A DNA stretch of 64,000 bases from Tenacibaculum maritimum NCIMB 2154 (GTDB lineage: Bacteria; Bacteroidota; Bacteroidia; Flavobacteriales; Flavobacteriaceae), in assembly GCF_900119795.1 (NCBI RefSeq), contig NZ_LT634361.1, positions 434,001 through 498,000 on the forward strand. Reading direction: 5' to 3'. The position numbers were made by a program, and so were the translations under genes. Numbering within the stretch: the stretch's first letter is position 1; each line of letters begins with the position of its first letter. Below the pieces are notes generated by a model that was not told the origin of the DNA, made no database searches, and saw nothing but the letters and a program-made list of their open reading frames with translations. Shown in pieces: positions 54,200 through 63,324 of this stretch.

Positions 54200-54231
54200 T
54201 TTTATAAAAGATATTTTTGTCTTTTATAAAA
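54200..54231. promoter_or_regulatory. Nitric-oxide regulator operator 1
   Basis: Perfect 12-bp arms TTTTATAAAAGA and TCTTTTATAAAA with an 8-base spacer; core AAAAGA-N8-TCTTTT at 54206-54225. It covers the -33 element of the rrf2-type gene's promoter. Confidence 0.75.
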
Positions 54232-54245
54232 ATAACATACCTTTG
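54217..54245 (+). promoter_or_regulatory. Promoter of the Rrf2 regulator
   Basis: TTG at 54217-54219, 18 bases, then TACCTTTG at 54238-54245. The operator palindrome overlaps its upstream half, indicating autorepression. Confidence 0.75.
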
Positions 54246-54262
54246 CGAGGTAAAATTAAAAT

Positions 54263-54700
54263 ATGTTTTCGAAATCTTGTGAATACGGATTAAGAGCTGC
54301 TATTTATATAGCAGAAAAATCTATACTAAAAGAAAAGGTAGGTCTGAAGGCTATAGCAAATGCAATAGACTCACCAGAAGCATTTACGGGCAAAATTTTG
54401 CAAATTCTAACGAAAAATAATATTGTGACCTCTGTAAAAGGTCCTTATGGAGGTTTTTTTATAGAAACATCAGATTTAAAAAAGATTCAACTAAGCACTA
54501 TTGTAAGGGTGCTAGATGGAGAAAAAATTTATAAAGGCTGCGGTTTAGGGCTTAAACAATGCAATGAAAAATCACCTTGCCCACTACATTATAAATTTAT
54601 TGAAATAAGAGAGCGTTTAAGAACTATGCTAGAACAAAATACACTATACGATGTTTTATATACAAACGAAATTAAAAATACCTTCTGGTTAAAAGTATAA
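54263..54700 (+). CDS. Rrf2-family regulator, NsrR-like
   Basis: 145 residues. The Rrf2 helix-turn-helix is at the start (YGLRAAIYIAEKS, later VKGPYGGFFI), and three cysteines able to hold an FeS cluster follow (CGLGLKQCNEKSPC; spacing 6 and 5). In NsrR the cluster senses NO. The next genes are a RIC repair protein and a NO reductase, which supports NO-sensing. Confidence 0.88.
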   Translation: MFSKSCEYGLRAAIYIAEKSILKEKVGLKAIANAIDSPEAFTGKILQILTKNNIVTSVKGPYGGFFIETSDLKKIQLSTIVRVLDGEKIYKGCGLGLKQCNEKSPCPLHYKFIEIRERLRTMLEQNTLYDVLYTNEIKNTFWLKV

Positions 54701-54712
54701 AAATTTAATACA

Positions 54713-54744
54713 ATAAAAGATAAAAATATCTTTTTATCTTTTAT
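54713..54744. promoter_or_regulatory. Nitric-oxide regulator operator 2
   Basis: Perfect 14-bp arms ATAAAAGATAAAAA and its complement around TATC; inside it the same core AAAAGA-N8-TCTTTT occurs at 54715-54734. It lies 12 bases before the next start codon. Confidence 0.75.
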
Positions 54745-54756
54745 CAATAAAAATAC

Positions 54757-55197
54757 ATGAAAAATAATATAAAAATCGCTGTAATCTATTTATGGATTGG
54801 TTTCGTAATAGCCATTAGTTTTATGGAGGCGTGGATTAAGTTTAGGGCAGAAGGGGTAACATTACCCATTGGTTTGGCAATAGGAAGTTTGGTGTTTTGG
54901 GCTTTGAATAAAGTTGAAATTGTTTTGGCAGTTATTCTAGTATCAGTTTTTTGGCATGCTGAGGATGTAAAATTTAATGAAAAGCATCTATATAGGTTAA
55001 TAGTTCCCTTGGTTATTTTACTAGTACAAACATTGTATTTACTACCAGTATTAGAAGAAAGAGCTCAGTTAATTATTCAGAGTAAAGAAGTAGCTAAAAG
55101 CTATATGCATTTGACTTATGTAGTATTGGAAGTTATAAAAGTAGGAACTCTTTTTATTGTAGGAATTGAAATTATTAAAAAAAATGGATATAAATAA
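54757..55197 (+). CDS. Membrane protein of the NO-defence operon
   Basis: 146 residues with four hydrophobic helices and no known catalytic motif (FVIAISFMEAWIKFRAEGV near the start). Its own operator and the 14-base overlap with the RIC gene tie it to NO detoxification. Function unknown. Confidence 0.72.
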   Translation: MKNNIKIAVIYLWIGFVIAISFMEAWIKFRAEGVTLPIGLAIGSLVFWALNKVEIVLAVILVSVFWHAEDVKFNEKHLYRLIVPLVILLVQTLYLLPVLEERAQLIIQSKEVAKSYMHLTYVVLEVIKVGTLFIVGIEIIKKNGYK

Positions 55198-55909
55198 TAA
55201 CACGATCATTGCTGATATTGTAACGTATAATTATAAAACAGCAGCAATTCTTAAAAAATATAAAATAGATTTTTGCTGTCATGGAAATAGGACATTAGCA
55301 GAAGCTTCTGAGGAAAAAAGAATAGATTTAAGAGCTTTAATAGAGGAGGTGCCTGGTGTAGAAGATAGTGTAGCCTTTTCTATAAATTACCAAGATTGGG
55401 ATCTCGATTTTATGAGTGATTACATTTATGATAATCATCATGCTTATATAGAGAAGCAAATTCCTGAAATATTACATTATTTGAATAAAATATGTAGGGT
55501 GCATAGAGTAAAACATCCTGAATTGTTAGAAATAAGGAGCTTATTCAAACAAAGCTCAGATGAATTAACCAAACATATGAAGAAAGAGGAACTGATACTG
55601 TTTCCATTTATAAAAAAAATAGCCATTGCAGAAAGAACTGGGGGGCAATTAAAAAAAGTTCCTTTTGGCAGTATAAAAACTCTTATTGATATGATGCATA
55701 CAGATCATGATAAAGAAGGAAACCGCTTTAGAAAAATAGCTGAGTTTTCCAATAATTATACCCCGCCAAATGATAGTTGTAATTCCTACAAGATAGCTTT
55801 TTCGCTTTTAAAAGATTTTGAAGAAGATTTACATAAACATATTCATTTAGAGAATAATATTTTATTCAAAAGAGCAATAGCAACAGAAATTAAACTAAAT
55901 AAGCAGTAG
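55184..55909 (+). CDS. Di-iron iron-sulfur cluster repair protein (RIC/ScdA/YtfE)
   Basis: 241 residues from ATG 55184. N-terminal ScdA_N (DUF542) with KIDFCCHGNRTL, then a hemerythrin-like domain with His and Glu ligands (DNHHAYIEKQI, HMKKEELILFPF, HTDHDKEGNRF, HIHLENNILF). It repairs FeS clusters damaged by NO. Confidence 0.95.
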   Translation: MDINNNTIIADIVTYNYKTAAILKKYKIDFCCHGNRTLAEASEEKRIDLRALIEEVPGVEDSVAFSINYQDWDLDFMSDYIYDNHHAYIEKQIPEILHYLNKICRVHRVKHPELLEIRSLFKQSSDELTKHMKKEELILFPFIKKIAIAERTGGQLKKVPFGSIKTLIDMMHTDHDKEGNRFRKIAEFSNNYTPPNDSCNSYKIAFSLLKDFEEDLHKHIHLENNILFKRAIATEIKLNKQ

Positions 55910-55911
55910 TA

Positions 55912-58137
55912 ATGAAAAAAATTTGGGTAGGATTTATAGGAGTTGTGATACTTTCTTTCATCGTATTAATTTGGGTAGGAACAGAAATTTATCAAAAACA
56001 ACCGCCAATACCTCGTTTTGTAAAAGTGAGAAATACAAAAGAGGTGGTTTTTACTAAAGAAGATATACAAATAGGGCAAAATGTATGGGAGTCTATTGGA
56101 GGCATGGAAGTAGGATCTATTTGGGGGCACGGTAGCTATGTAGCTCCTGATTGGTCTGCTGATTGGATTCATAAAGAAGCATTGTATTTATTGAACTATT
56201 GGTCAGAAAGAGATTTTAAGAAAGCATATGATTTTTTAAATGAAGAGGAAAAAGCAGCTTTAAAAGCAAGATTAATTAAAGAAGTAAAAACAAATACCTA
56301 TGATGAAGAAAGTAAAACAATAGTAATTTCAGAAGAGCGATTAAGAGCGATTCAAGAAAATTCAAAATATTATGCTGCTATTTTTTCAGAAGGACATGAA
56401 AAATATGCAATACCGAAAAGGGCTTTAATAGATAAGGATAAATTGGCTAAATTAAATGCTTTTTTATTTTGGACTTCTTGGGCAGCGAGTACAAATCGGA
56501 TAGGGAAGGAATATACATATACTTCCAATTGGCCACACGAACCTTTAATAAATAATACAATTACACCTGATTCACAAATATGGTCAGGGGTTTCAATCAT
56601 CTTATTGATCTTGTTTATAGGTATTTTATCTTATTATTATATTAGAAATCATGAAAAGGGAGAAGCAGTTGTAAAACCAAGTGCAGATCCATTGCTAAAC
56701 TTAACTATGTTTAGTTCTCAAAGGGCAGTGCTAAAGTATTTCTTCGTTATTTCATTGCTTATTGTTTTACAGGTGGTTTTAGGAATCATAACAGTGCATT
56801 ATACTGTTGAAGGACAGGGGTTTTTTGGGTTTGATTTAGCAGCGTTTTTGCCATATTCAGTAACTAGAACATGGCATACGCAATTGGCTGTTTTTTGGAT
56901 AGCAGCTACTTGGCTTGCCACTGGGTTGTTTCTAGCACCAATGATTAGTGGTAGAGAAATGAAATATCAAATAGGAGGAATTAATTTCTTATTTGGAGCG
57001 TTGCTAGTAATTGTATTGGGTTCTATGCTCGGAGAGTGGCTAGGAATACATCAGTTTTTAGATTTGACAACAAATTTCTTTTTTGGGCATCAAGGGTATG
57101 AATACATGGATTTGGGTAGGTTTTGGCAGTTATTATTGGCGGTTGGATTAATCTTATGGATGGTAATGGTAGGAAGACACGTATGGTATGGAATTAAAAA
57201 AAATGAAGATGCTAAACATCTGCTTATTATTTTATTAATTTCTGTGATGGCAATAGGGATGTTTTTTTTCTCGGGATTGATGTATGGAGAAAATAGTACC
57301 TTACCAGTAATTAACTATTGGCGTTGGTGGTTAGTGCATCTGTGGGTTGAGGGTTTCTTTGAAGTATTTGCTACAGTTATTATTGCTTATATTTTTTCTA
57401 GGATGAAAATCATATCTATAAAAACCGCAGGAAAGGCGTCCATAGCTTCCGCAACTATTTTTTTAGCAGGAGGAATAATAGGTACTCTTCATCATTTATA
57501 TTATTCTGGCACTCCGGTACAAGCAATTGCTTTAGGAGCTACATTTAGCGCCTTGGAGGTGGTTCCTTTAACTCTAATGGGATTTGAAATAAGAGAAAAT
57601 TGGAATTTATTAAAAAGACATAAATGGGTACAACGCTATAAATGGCCTATATACTTTTTTATATCAGTTGCATTTTGGAATATGCTAGGAGCAGGAGTAT
57701 TTGGTTTTTTGATAAATCCACCCATAGCATTATATTATATTCAAGGATTAAATACAACAGCGGTGCATGCACATACTGCTTTGTTTGGGGTTTATGGAAT
57801 GCTAGGAATGGGCTTTATTCTCATTTGTTTACGTTTTTATTCAAATAAACTATGGAATGAAAAGTTAATTAAAAATTCTTTTTGGCTACTCAATATAGGA
57901 CTAATATTGATGGTATTGCTGAGCTTATTACCTATAGGAATCATACAAGCTTATACTTCTATAACCAAAGGGTATTCTTTTGCTAGAGATGCAGCGTTAT
58001 TATATAGTCCAACAGTACAAACATTAAAATGGCTCAGAATAATAGGCGATGTAGTTTTTTCAATAGGAATCGTATATTTCTGTTGGTTTGTTGTAGTACT
58101 AACACTGAACTCACTATCCTTAAAAAGGAAAAAATAA
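55912..58137 (+). CDS. norZ: Quinol-dependent nitric oxide reductase
   Basis: 741 residues, the length of fused qNOR. An N-terminal hydrophilic domain (NVWESIGGMEVGSIWGHGSY) replaces cytochrome NorC, followed by about twelve helices with haem and iron His residues (TWHTQLAVFWIAATW, HLWVEGFFEVFATV, HAHTALFGVYGMLG). It reduces NO to N2O in the membrane using quinol. Confidence 0.95.
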   Translation: MKKIWVGFIGVVILSFIVLIWVGTEIYQKQPPIPRFVKVRNTKEVVFTKEDIQIGQNVWESIGGMEVGSIWGHGSYVAPDWSADWIHKEALYLLNYWSERDFKKAYDFLNEEEKAALKARLIKEVKTNTYDEESKTIVISEERLRAIQENSKYYAAIFSEGHEKYAIPKRALIDKDKLAKLNAFLFWTSWAASTNRIGKEYTYTSNWPHEPLINNTITPDSQIWSGVSIILLILFIGILSYYYIRNHEKGEAVVKPSADPLLNLTMFSSQRAVLKYFFVISLLIVLQVVLGIITVHYTVEGQGFFGFDLAAFLPYSVTRTWHTQLAVFWIAATWLATGLFLAPMISGREMKYQIGGINFLFGALLVIVLGSMLGEWLGIHQFLDLTTNFFFGHQGYEYMDLGRFWQLLLAVGLILWMVMVGRHVWYGIKKNEDAKHLLIILLISVMAIGMFFFSGLMYGENSTLPVINYWRWWLVHLWVEGFFEVFATVIIAYIFSRMKIISIKTAGKASIASATIFLAGGIIGTLHHLYYSGTPVQAIALGATFSALEVVPLTLMGFEIRENWNLLKRHKWVQRYKWPIYFFISVAFWNMLGAGVFGFLINPPIALYYIQGLNTTAVHAHTALFGVYGMLGMGFILICLRFYSNKLWNEKLIKNSFWLLNIGLILMVLLSLLPIGIIQAYTSITKGYSFARDAALLYSPTVQTLKWLRIIGDVVFSIGIVYFCWFVVVLTLNSLSLKRKK

Positions 58138-58182
58138 TTAATGATTATAGATTGTTGGGGGACAACTATAATTGAAAAGAGT

Positions 58183-58205
58183 CTTTGCACATTCATTGTG
58201 CAAAG
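58183..58205 (+). terminator. Terminator of the NO operon
   Basis: Perfect 9-bp stem CTTTGCACA with its complement, five-base loop, followed by GCTTTTG. It lies 45 bases after the qNOR stop. Confidence 0.75.
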
Positions 58206-58286
58206 GCTTTTGTATAAAAAACGTACACGCTTGGTTCATACGAATAAAAAAATGGTGTAAAATGTTTATTGTATTAAAATAATGTA

Positions 58287-58294
58287 TATGTTTG
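58287..58294 (+). promoter_or_regulatory. -7 promoter element of the arginine operon
   Basis: TATGTTTG matches TAnnTTTG; a TTG lies 15 bases upstream (58269-58271), a slightly short spacing. Transcription would begin near 58300, leaving a leader of about 310 bases. Confidence 0.5.
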
Positions 58295-58298
58295 TAGT

Positions 58299-58394
58299 AT
58301 GAATCTTATGAAGGATAACATATTATGTATCGTCACCCACATTGCGTTCTAGCAATCGACGTTGCTAATACTTAACATTTAGTTGGCGTATTAG
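58299..58394 (+). promoter_or_regulatory. Candidate attenuator with leader peptide
   Basis: A 17-codon frame (MNLMKDNILCIVTHIAF) ends inside stacked, mutually exclusive short stems: ATTGC (58341) with GCAAT (58352), AGCAA (58351) with TTGCT (58362), and CTAATAC (58365) with GTATTAG (58388), the last followed by T-rich sequence. The peptide has no Arg codon. The rest of the leader to 58613 has a GCCC/GGGC hairpin at 58510-58521 and no other recognised content. Confidence 0.4.
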
Positions 58395-58613
58395 TATATT
58401 CATATTTTATTCTTTTTATTTTTGTTACATACCATTTACATATCAGTTTTAGTAAAGTTCGTTATTTTAAATAATAACCGAATTGCTATACCTTCTTCTT
58501 TCCGCCGTCGCCCCTAAGGGCATTGCATATTTATTTAGAACTTAGGTGTGTCCGGTTCTCTTCTTTCAAATTTAGATCACATATTAAATATACCAGAGTA
58601 AAATATCAATACA

Positions 58614-59228
58614 ATGAACATTGTTATTGCAAACAAATCACATACGGTTTATGCAACTATTATTAGTGAAACCATAGCAAATGCAGCTTCGGATAGAGGA
58701 ACAGGAATAGCAAAGCGAACTCCAGAGTATATCACTGCTAAAATAATTGCAGGAAATGCGGTAATTGCTTTACAAGGAGATGTTTTTGCAGGCTTCTGTT
58801 ATATTGAAGCTTGGAGTCATGGGAAGTTCGTTGCAAATTCAGGATTAATCGTTCATCCAGAATTTAGAGGTATAGGATTGGCAAAAAAAATAAAGAGAAG
58901 AATATTTGAACATTCTAGAGCAAAATTTCCAAATTCAAAAATATTCAGTATTACAACGGGATTGGCTGTAATGAAAATGAATTACGAATTAGGATACCAA
59001 CCTGTAACGTTTTCTGAATTAACAAATGATGATAGTTTTTGGAAAGGATGCCAAACTTGTAAAAACTATGACGTGCTAATACGAACCAGTAGAAAGATGT
59101 GCCTTTGTACAGGAATGCTGTACGATACTTCAGAAAAAAAATCTGCAAAACACTCTTACAACATAAAAGTTTTAAGAAGATTAAAAAATATCAAACAATT
59201 ATTATTTCTAAAAAAAAATAACAGATGA
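58614..59228 (+). CDS. GNAT acetyltransferase, probable N-acetylglutamate synthase-like
   Basis: 204 residues with the acetyl-CoA loop VHPEFRGIGLAKKIK. As first gene of an arginine operon it probably makes an N-acylated glutamate. A cysteine-rich C-terminal part (CQTCKN, CLC) is unusual for a GNAT. Overlaps argG by ATGA. Acyl group (acetyl or succinyl) undetermined. Confidence 0.75.
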   Translation: MNIVIANKSHTVYATIISETIANAASDRGTGIAKRTPEYITAKIIAGNAVIALQGDVFAGFCYIEAWSHGKFVANSGLIVHPEFRGIGLAKKIKRRIFEHSRAKFPNSKIFSITTGLAVMKMNYELGYQPVTFSELTNDDSFWKGCQTCKNYDVLIRTSRKMCLCTGMLYDTSEKKSAKHSYNIKVLRRLKNIKQLLFLKKNNR

Positions 59229-60409
59229 AAAAATTAGTAATAGCCTATAGTGGAGGTTTAGACACATCGTATTGTGCTGTAAGCTTATCTGAAAGAGGAT
59301 ATGACGTTCATGCGGTAAGCGTCAATACAGGAGGATTTTCAGAAAAAGAGATTAAAGAAATAGAGATAAATGCTTATAAAATGGGAGTTTCAACTTATAA
59401 GAGTATCAATGCAATTCATACTTATTACACTAGAGTGGTGAAGTACTTAATTTATGGAAATGTATTAAAGAATAATAGCTATCCATTGTCTGTAAGTGCA
59501 GAAAGAATTGTTCAAGCCATTGAAATTATTTCCTATGCTAAGAAAATAGGAGCAAAATATATAGCACATGGAAGTACTGGAGCAGGAAATGATCAGGTTC
59601 GCTTCGATATGATTTTTCAAACACTAGCTCCAGAAATAAAAATTATTACTCCAATAAGAGATCTGAAATTAACAAGGCAAGAGGAAATAGATTACCTAAA
59701 AAAGAAAGGGATTGATATAACATGGGAAAAAGCAAAGTATTCTATTAATAAAGGGCTTTGGGGAACAAGTATTGGGGGAGAAGAGACATTATCTTCTGAA
59801 AAAGCATTGCCAGAGTTAGCATATCCATCTCAATTAAAAAAAGAGGGAGAAGAATCACTAAAATTAAGATTTAAAAAAGGAGAATTAGTAGGGATAAATG
59901 AGGTTTTAGATACTCCAGAAAAAAATATAGAAAAATTGAATAATCTAGCAGCAGCTTATGCTATAGGTAGAGATATTCATGTGGGCGATACTATCGTAGG
60001 TATAAAAGGAAGAGTAGGTTTTGAAGCAGCTGCGGCATTAATTATTATAAAAGCGCATCATTTACTAGAAAAACACACGCTTACAAAATGGCAAATGCAG
60101 CACAAAGAGTATCTGGCAAGTTTTTATGGAATGCATTTACATGAAGGGCAGTACTTAGATCCTGTAATGAGAAATATAGAAGCTTTCTTAAAAAATAGCC
60201 AAGAGCAGGTTTCAGGAACGGTCATGCTAACGCTAAAACCATATCATTTTATATTGAATGGAATTAATTCTAAGCATGATTTAATGAATGTGAAGTATGG
60301 AAGTTATGGTGAAGAGAATAAAGGATGGACAGCAGCAGAGGCAAAAGGGTTTATTAAAATTTTCGGAAACCAAAATAAAATATATCAACAAGTAAACAAA
60401 GTAATATGA
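59225..60409 (+). CDS. argG: Argininosuccinate synthase
   Basis: 394 residues. ATP pyrophosphatase loop AYSGGLDTS at the start, then AHGSTGAGNDQVRF and the family's C-terminal region. Joins citrulline and aspartate. ATGA overlap with argC. Confidence 0.96.
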   Translation: MKKLVIAYSGGLDTSYCAVSLSERGYDVHAVSVNTGGFSEKEIKEIEINAYKMGVSTYKSINAIHTYYTRVVKYLIYGNVLKNNSYPLSVSAERIVQAIEIISYAKKIGAKYIAHGSTGAGNDQVRFDMIFQTLAPEIKIITPIRDLKLTRQEEIDYLKKKGIDITWEKAKYSINKGLWGTSIGGEETLSSEKALPELAYPSQLKKEGEESLKLRFKKGELVGINEVLDTPEKNIEKLNNLAAAYAIGRDIHVGDTIVGIKGRVGFEAAAALIIIKAHHLLEKHTLTKWQMQHKEYLASFYGMHLHEGQYLDPVMRNIEAFLKNSQEQVSGTVMLTLKPYHFILNGINSKHDLMNVKYGSYGEENKGWTAAEAKGFIKIFGNQNKIYQQVNKVI

Positions 60410-61383
60410 TACAAGTAGGAGTTGTAGGAGGGGCAGGCTATACTGCTGGAGAATTGATACGGTTATTACATTCACATACAAAGGTTCAGTTGAGCTTTGT
60501 ATATAGTACTTCGTATGCAGGGAATCAAATTAGCGAAGTTCATCAAGATTTAATAGGAGATTTAGATAAAAAATTTGTGCGTAAAATAGATAAAAAGGTC
60601 GATGTCGTTTTTTTGTGTTTGGGACATGGTAAGTCGAAAACTTTTTTAAAAGAACATATTTTTTCAGAAACTACTAAAATTATTGACTTGAGCAATGATT
60701 TTAGATTGGAAAAGGAGAAGCTTTTTAAAGAGAAGAGTTTTATATATGGTTTGCCAGAATTGTCAGTTAAAGCAATTGGAAAAGCTAATTATATAGCAAA
60801 TCCAGGTTGTTTTGCAACGGCAATACAATTGGCAATCTTACCATTAGCAATAAATAAACTGTTAAAGGATGACCTTCATATAAACGCTGTGACAGGAGCA
60901 ACAGGAGCAGGCACTTCGTTATCTAAAACCACGCATTTTGCATGGAGAGATAATAATTTTTCATATTACAAGCCTTTTACACATCAACATTTAGGAGAAA
61001 TAGAACAGACTATAGGAAAATTACAAGGAGATTTTGAAGGAGAAATAATGTTTATCCCGAATAGAGGGAATTTTTCAAGAGGAATCTTTACAAGCTTATA
61101 CACTTCTTTTGATGGAACCATAGAAGAGGCCATTTCAATATATAAAGCGTTTTATAAAGAAGCTCCGTTTACATTTATTTCAGATAAAGAAATTCATTTG
61201 AAACAGGTGGTCAATACGAATAAATGTTTACTTCATTTACAAAAACATAAAAATAAATTGTTGATATCTAGCGCAATAGATAATTTGCTGAAAGGAGCTT
61301 CTGGACAAGCGATACAAAACATGAATTTATTGTTTGGTTTTGAAGAAACAGAAGGACTACAATTAAAAGCTAACTTTTTTTAA
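60406..61383 (+). CDS. argC: N-acetyl-gamma-glutamyl-phosphate reductase
   Basis: 325 residues. NADP motif GGAGYTAGELIRLL and catalytic Cys in ANPGCFATA. Reduces the acylglutamyl phosphate to the semialdehyde. Bacteroidota enzymes may use succinylated substrates. Confidence 0.95.
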   Translation: MIQVGVVGGAGYTAGELIRLLHSHTKVQLSFVYSTSYAGNQISEVHQDLIGDLDKKFVRKIDKKVDVVFLCLGHGKSKTFLKEHIFSETTKIIDLSNDFRLEKEKLFKEKSFIYGLPELSVKAIGKANYIANPGCFATAIQLAILPLAINKLLKDDLHINAVTGATGAGTSLSKTTHFAWRDNNFSYYKPFTHQHLGEIEQTIGKLQGDFEGEIMFIPNRGNFSRGIFTSLYTSFDGTIEEAISIYKAFYKEAPFTFISDKEIHLKQVVNTNKCLLHLQKHKNKLLISSAIDNLLKGASGQAIQNMNLLFGFEETEGLQLKANFF

Positions 61384-61393
61384 AAATAATATT

Positions 61394-62194
61394 ATGAGAA
61401 TCGCAATTATAGGAACAGGGAACTTAGGGAGTTCTATAGCAAAAGGATTACTAGCAAGCAATGTCATTACAAGGCTGTACTTAACGAAGAGAAATACAGC
61501 AACATTATCAGAATTTAGTGGTTATAAAAATGTCATTTTAACCAATGATAATCAGGAAGCGATACAAAATTCAGATTGTGTCATTTTTGCTGTTCAACCA
61601 GCACATTTGGAAAAAATATTGGTAGCTATTAAAAAGTCCTTAAAAGAAAATCATGTTTTAATATCAACAATAACAGGCTTTTCTATTGCAAAAATGGAAG
61701 CTATCGTAGGAAAAAATAGGTTTTTAATAAGGGCCATGCCAAATACTGCAATTGCTGTAGGGAAATCAATGACCTGTTTGTGTGGAAATGTAGCAGGAGA
61801 AAAAAGAATTGAAATAGCAGAAACTATATTTAATAAGGTAGGAGCTTCTATTGTAATTCCAGAAAATCAAATGCAAGCAGCAACCGTAATTTGTGCAAGT
61901 GGAGTTGCCTTTTGGATGCGATTGATTAGAGCAACGACACAGGCTGCAATTCAATTAGGATTTGATGCTAAAGAGGCTCAAAAACTTGCAATGTTTACTA
62001 GTGAGGGAGCAGCGAGTTTGTTAATAAAAACGGGGAATCACCCAGAGCAAGAGATTGATAAGGTAACTACTCCAAAAGGTTGTACCATAGAAGGATTGAA
62101 TGAAATGGAGCATAAAGGATTAAGTTCTTCTTTGATACAGGGAATGGTAGCCTCATTTGATAAAATTAATAGTATAAAATCAGATCAATTGTAA
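61394..62194 (+). CDS. proC: Pyrroline-5-carboxylate reductase
   Basis: 266 residues. Rossmann motif IIGTGNLGSSIA, RAMPNTA motif and the C-terminal TPKGCTIEGLNEME signature. Last step of proline synthesis. Its place inside the arginine operon links the two glutamate-derived pathways. Confidence 0.94.
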   Translation: MRIAIIGTGNLGSSIAKGLLASNVITRLYLTKRNTATLSEFSGYKNVILTNDNQEAIQNSDCVIFAVQPAHLEKILVAIKKSLKENHVLISTITGFSIAKMEAIVGKNRFLIRAMPNTAIAVGKSMTCLCGNVAGEKRIEIAETIFNKVGASIVIPENQMQAATVICASGVAFWMRLIRATTQAAIQLGFDAKEAQKLAMFTSEGAASLLIKTGNHPEQEIDKVTTPKGCTIEGLNEMEHKGLSSSLIQGMVASFDKINSIKSDQL

Positions 62195-62199
62195 AAGAA

Positions 62200-63324
62200 A
62201 TGAAGCTATTTGAAACTTATTCATTGTTCGATATCACTCCAGAAAGAGGAGAAGGAAATTATATTTTTGATGAAGAAGGAGTTAAGTATTTGGACTTATA
62301 TGGAGGGCATGCTGTTATTTCTATAGGGCATTCGCATCCAAAATATGTTGAGAATATAAAGAATCAGGTAAGTCGATTAGGGTTCTACAGCAATGCTATT
62401 CAAAACCCTTTGCAAAAAGAATTGGCATTGAAATTAGGAAGGATTTCTCAATGTAGTACATACAATTTGTTTTTGTGTAATTCTGGTGCAGAAGCAAATG
62501 AAAACGCATTGAAGTTGGCTTCCTTTTATACAGGAAAGAAAAAAGTGATTGCTTTTAAAAACGGATTTCATGGAAGAACGTCTGCAGCTGTTGCCGTAAC
62601 GGATAATTCAAAAATAATAGCTCCGATTAATGCGCAACAAGAAGTCGAACTTTTAAAACTTGGAGATATAGAATCGGTGGAGAAGTCATTTGCTAATCAT
62701 GATGTTTGTGCTGTAATTTTTGAAATTATTCAGGGAGTTGGAGGTTTGGATGAGGCACCAACATGGTTTTATCAGAGGGTAGAAAAGTTATGTGAAAAAT
62801 ACGGGGTAATCCTTATTGTAGATGAGGTGCAATGTGGATTTGGAAGAACGGGAGATTTTTTTGCTTTTCAAAAGCATGGATTAACACCGGATATTATTTC
62901 TATGGCGAAAGGAATGGGGAATGGTTTTCCTATTGGAGGGGTTTTAATTCACCCAAAGATAAAAGCATCTTATGGAATGTTAGGAACTACCTTCGGAGGA
63001 AATCATTTGGCTTGTGCTGCTTCATTAGCTGTTTTAGAAGTGTTAGAAAAGGAGAAGTTGCTAGAACGAATAAAAGATACTGCTGACTTTTTTAAAAGGG
63101 AATTACGAGACGTAACCGAGATAAAAGCGGTGAAGGGAAGAGGATTGATGCTGGGGTTGGTATTTGATTTTCCGATAGAGGAATTGAGAAAAAAATTGCT
63201 TTTTAAGCATCATATTTTTACAGGGAATGCTAAAAACCCGAAGGTATTAAGAATATTACCTCCACTAACTATTACTAAGCGTGATTTAAGCGTTTTTATA
63301 AAAGCGTTAAAAGAAGAATTATGA
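62200..63324 (+). CDS. argD: Acylornithine aminotransferase
   Basis: 374 residues, class III PLP aminotransferase. NSGAEANENALKLA, IFEIIQGVGG, VDEVQCGFGRTG and the PLP lysine in SMAKGMGNGFPIGG are all present. Acts on acetyl- or succinylornithine. Confidence 0.94.
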   Translation: MKLFETYSLFDITPERGEGNYIFDEEGVKYLDLYGGHAVISIGHSHPKYVENIKNQVSRLGFYSNAIQNPLQKELALKLGRISQCSTYNLFLCNSGAEANENALKLASFYTGKKKVIAFKNGFHGRTSAAVAVTDNSKIIAPINAQQEVELLKLGDIESVEKSFANHDVCAVIFEIIQGVGGLDEAPTWFYQRVEKLCEKYGVILIVDEVQCGFGRTGDFFAFQKHGLTPDIISMAKGMGNGFPIGGVLIHPKIKASYGMLGTTFGGNHLACAASLAVLEVLEKEKLLERIKDTADFFKRELRDVTEIKAVKGRGLMLGLVFDFPIEELRKKLLFKHHIFTGNAKNPKVLRILPPLTITKRDLSVFIKALKEEL

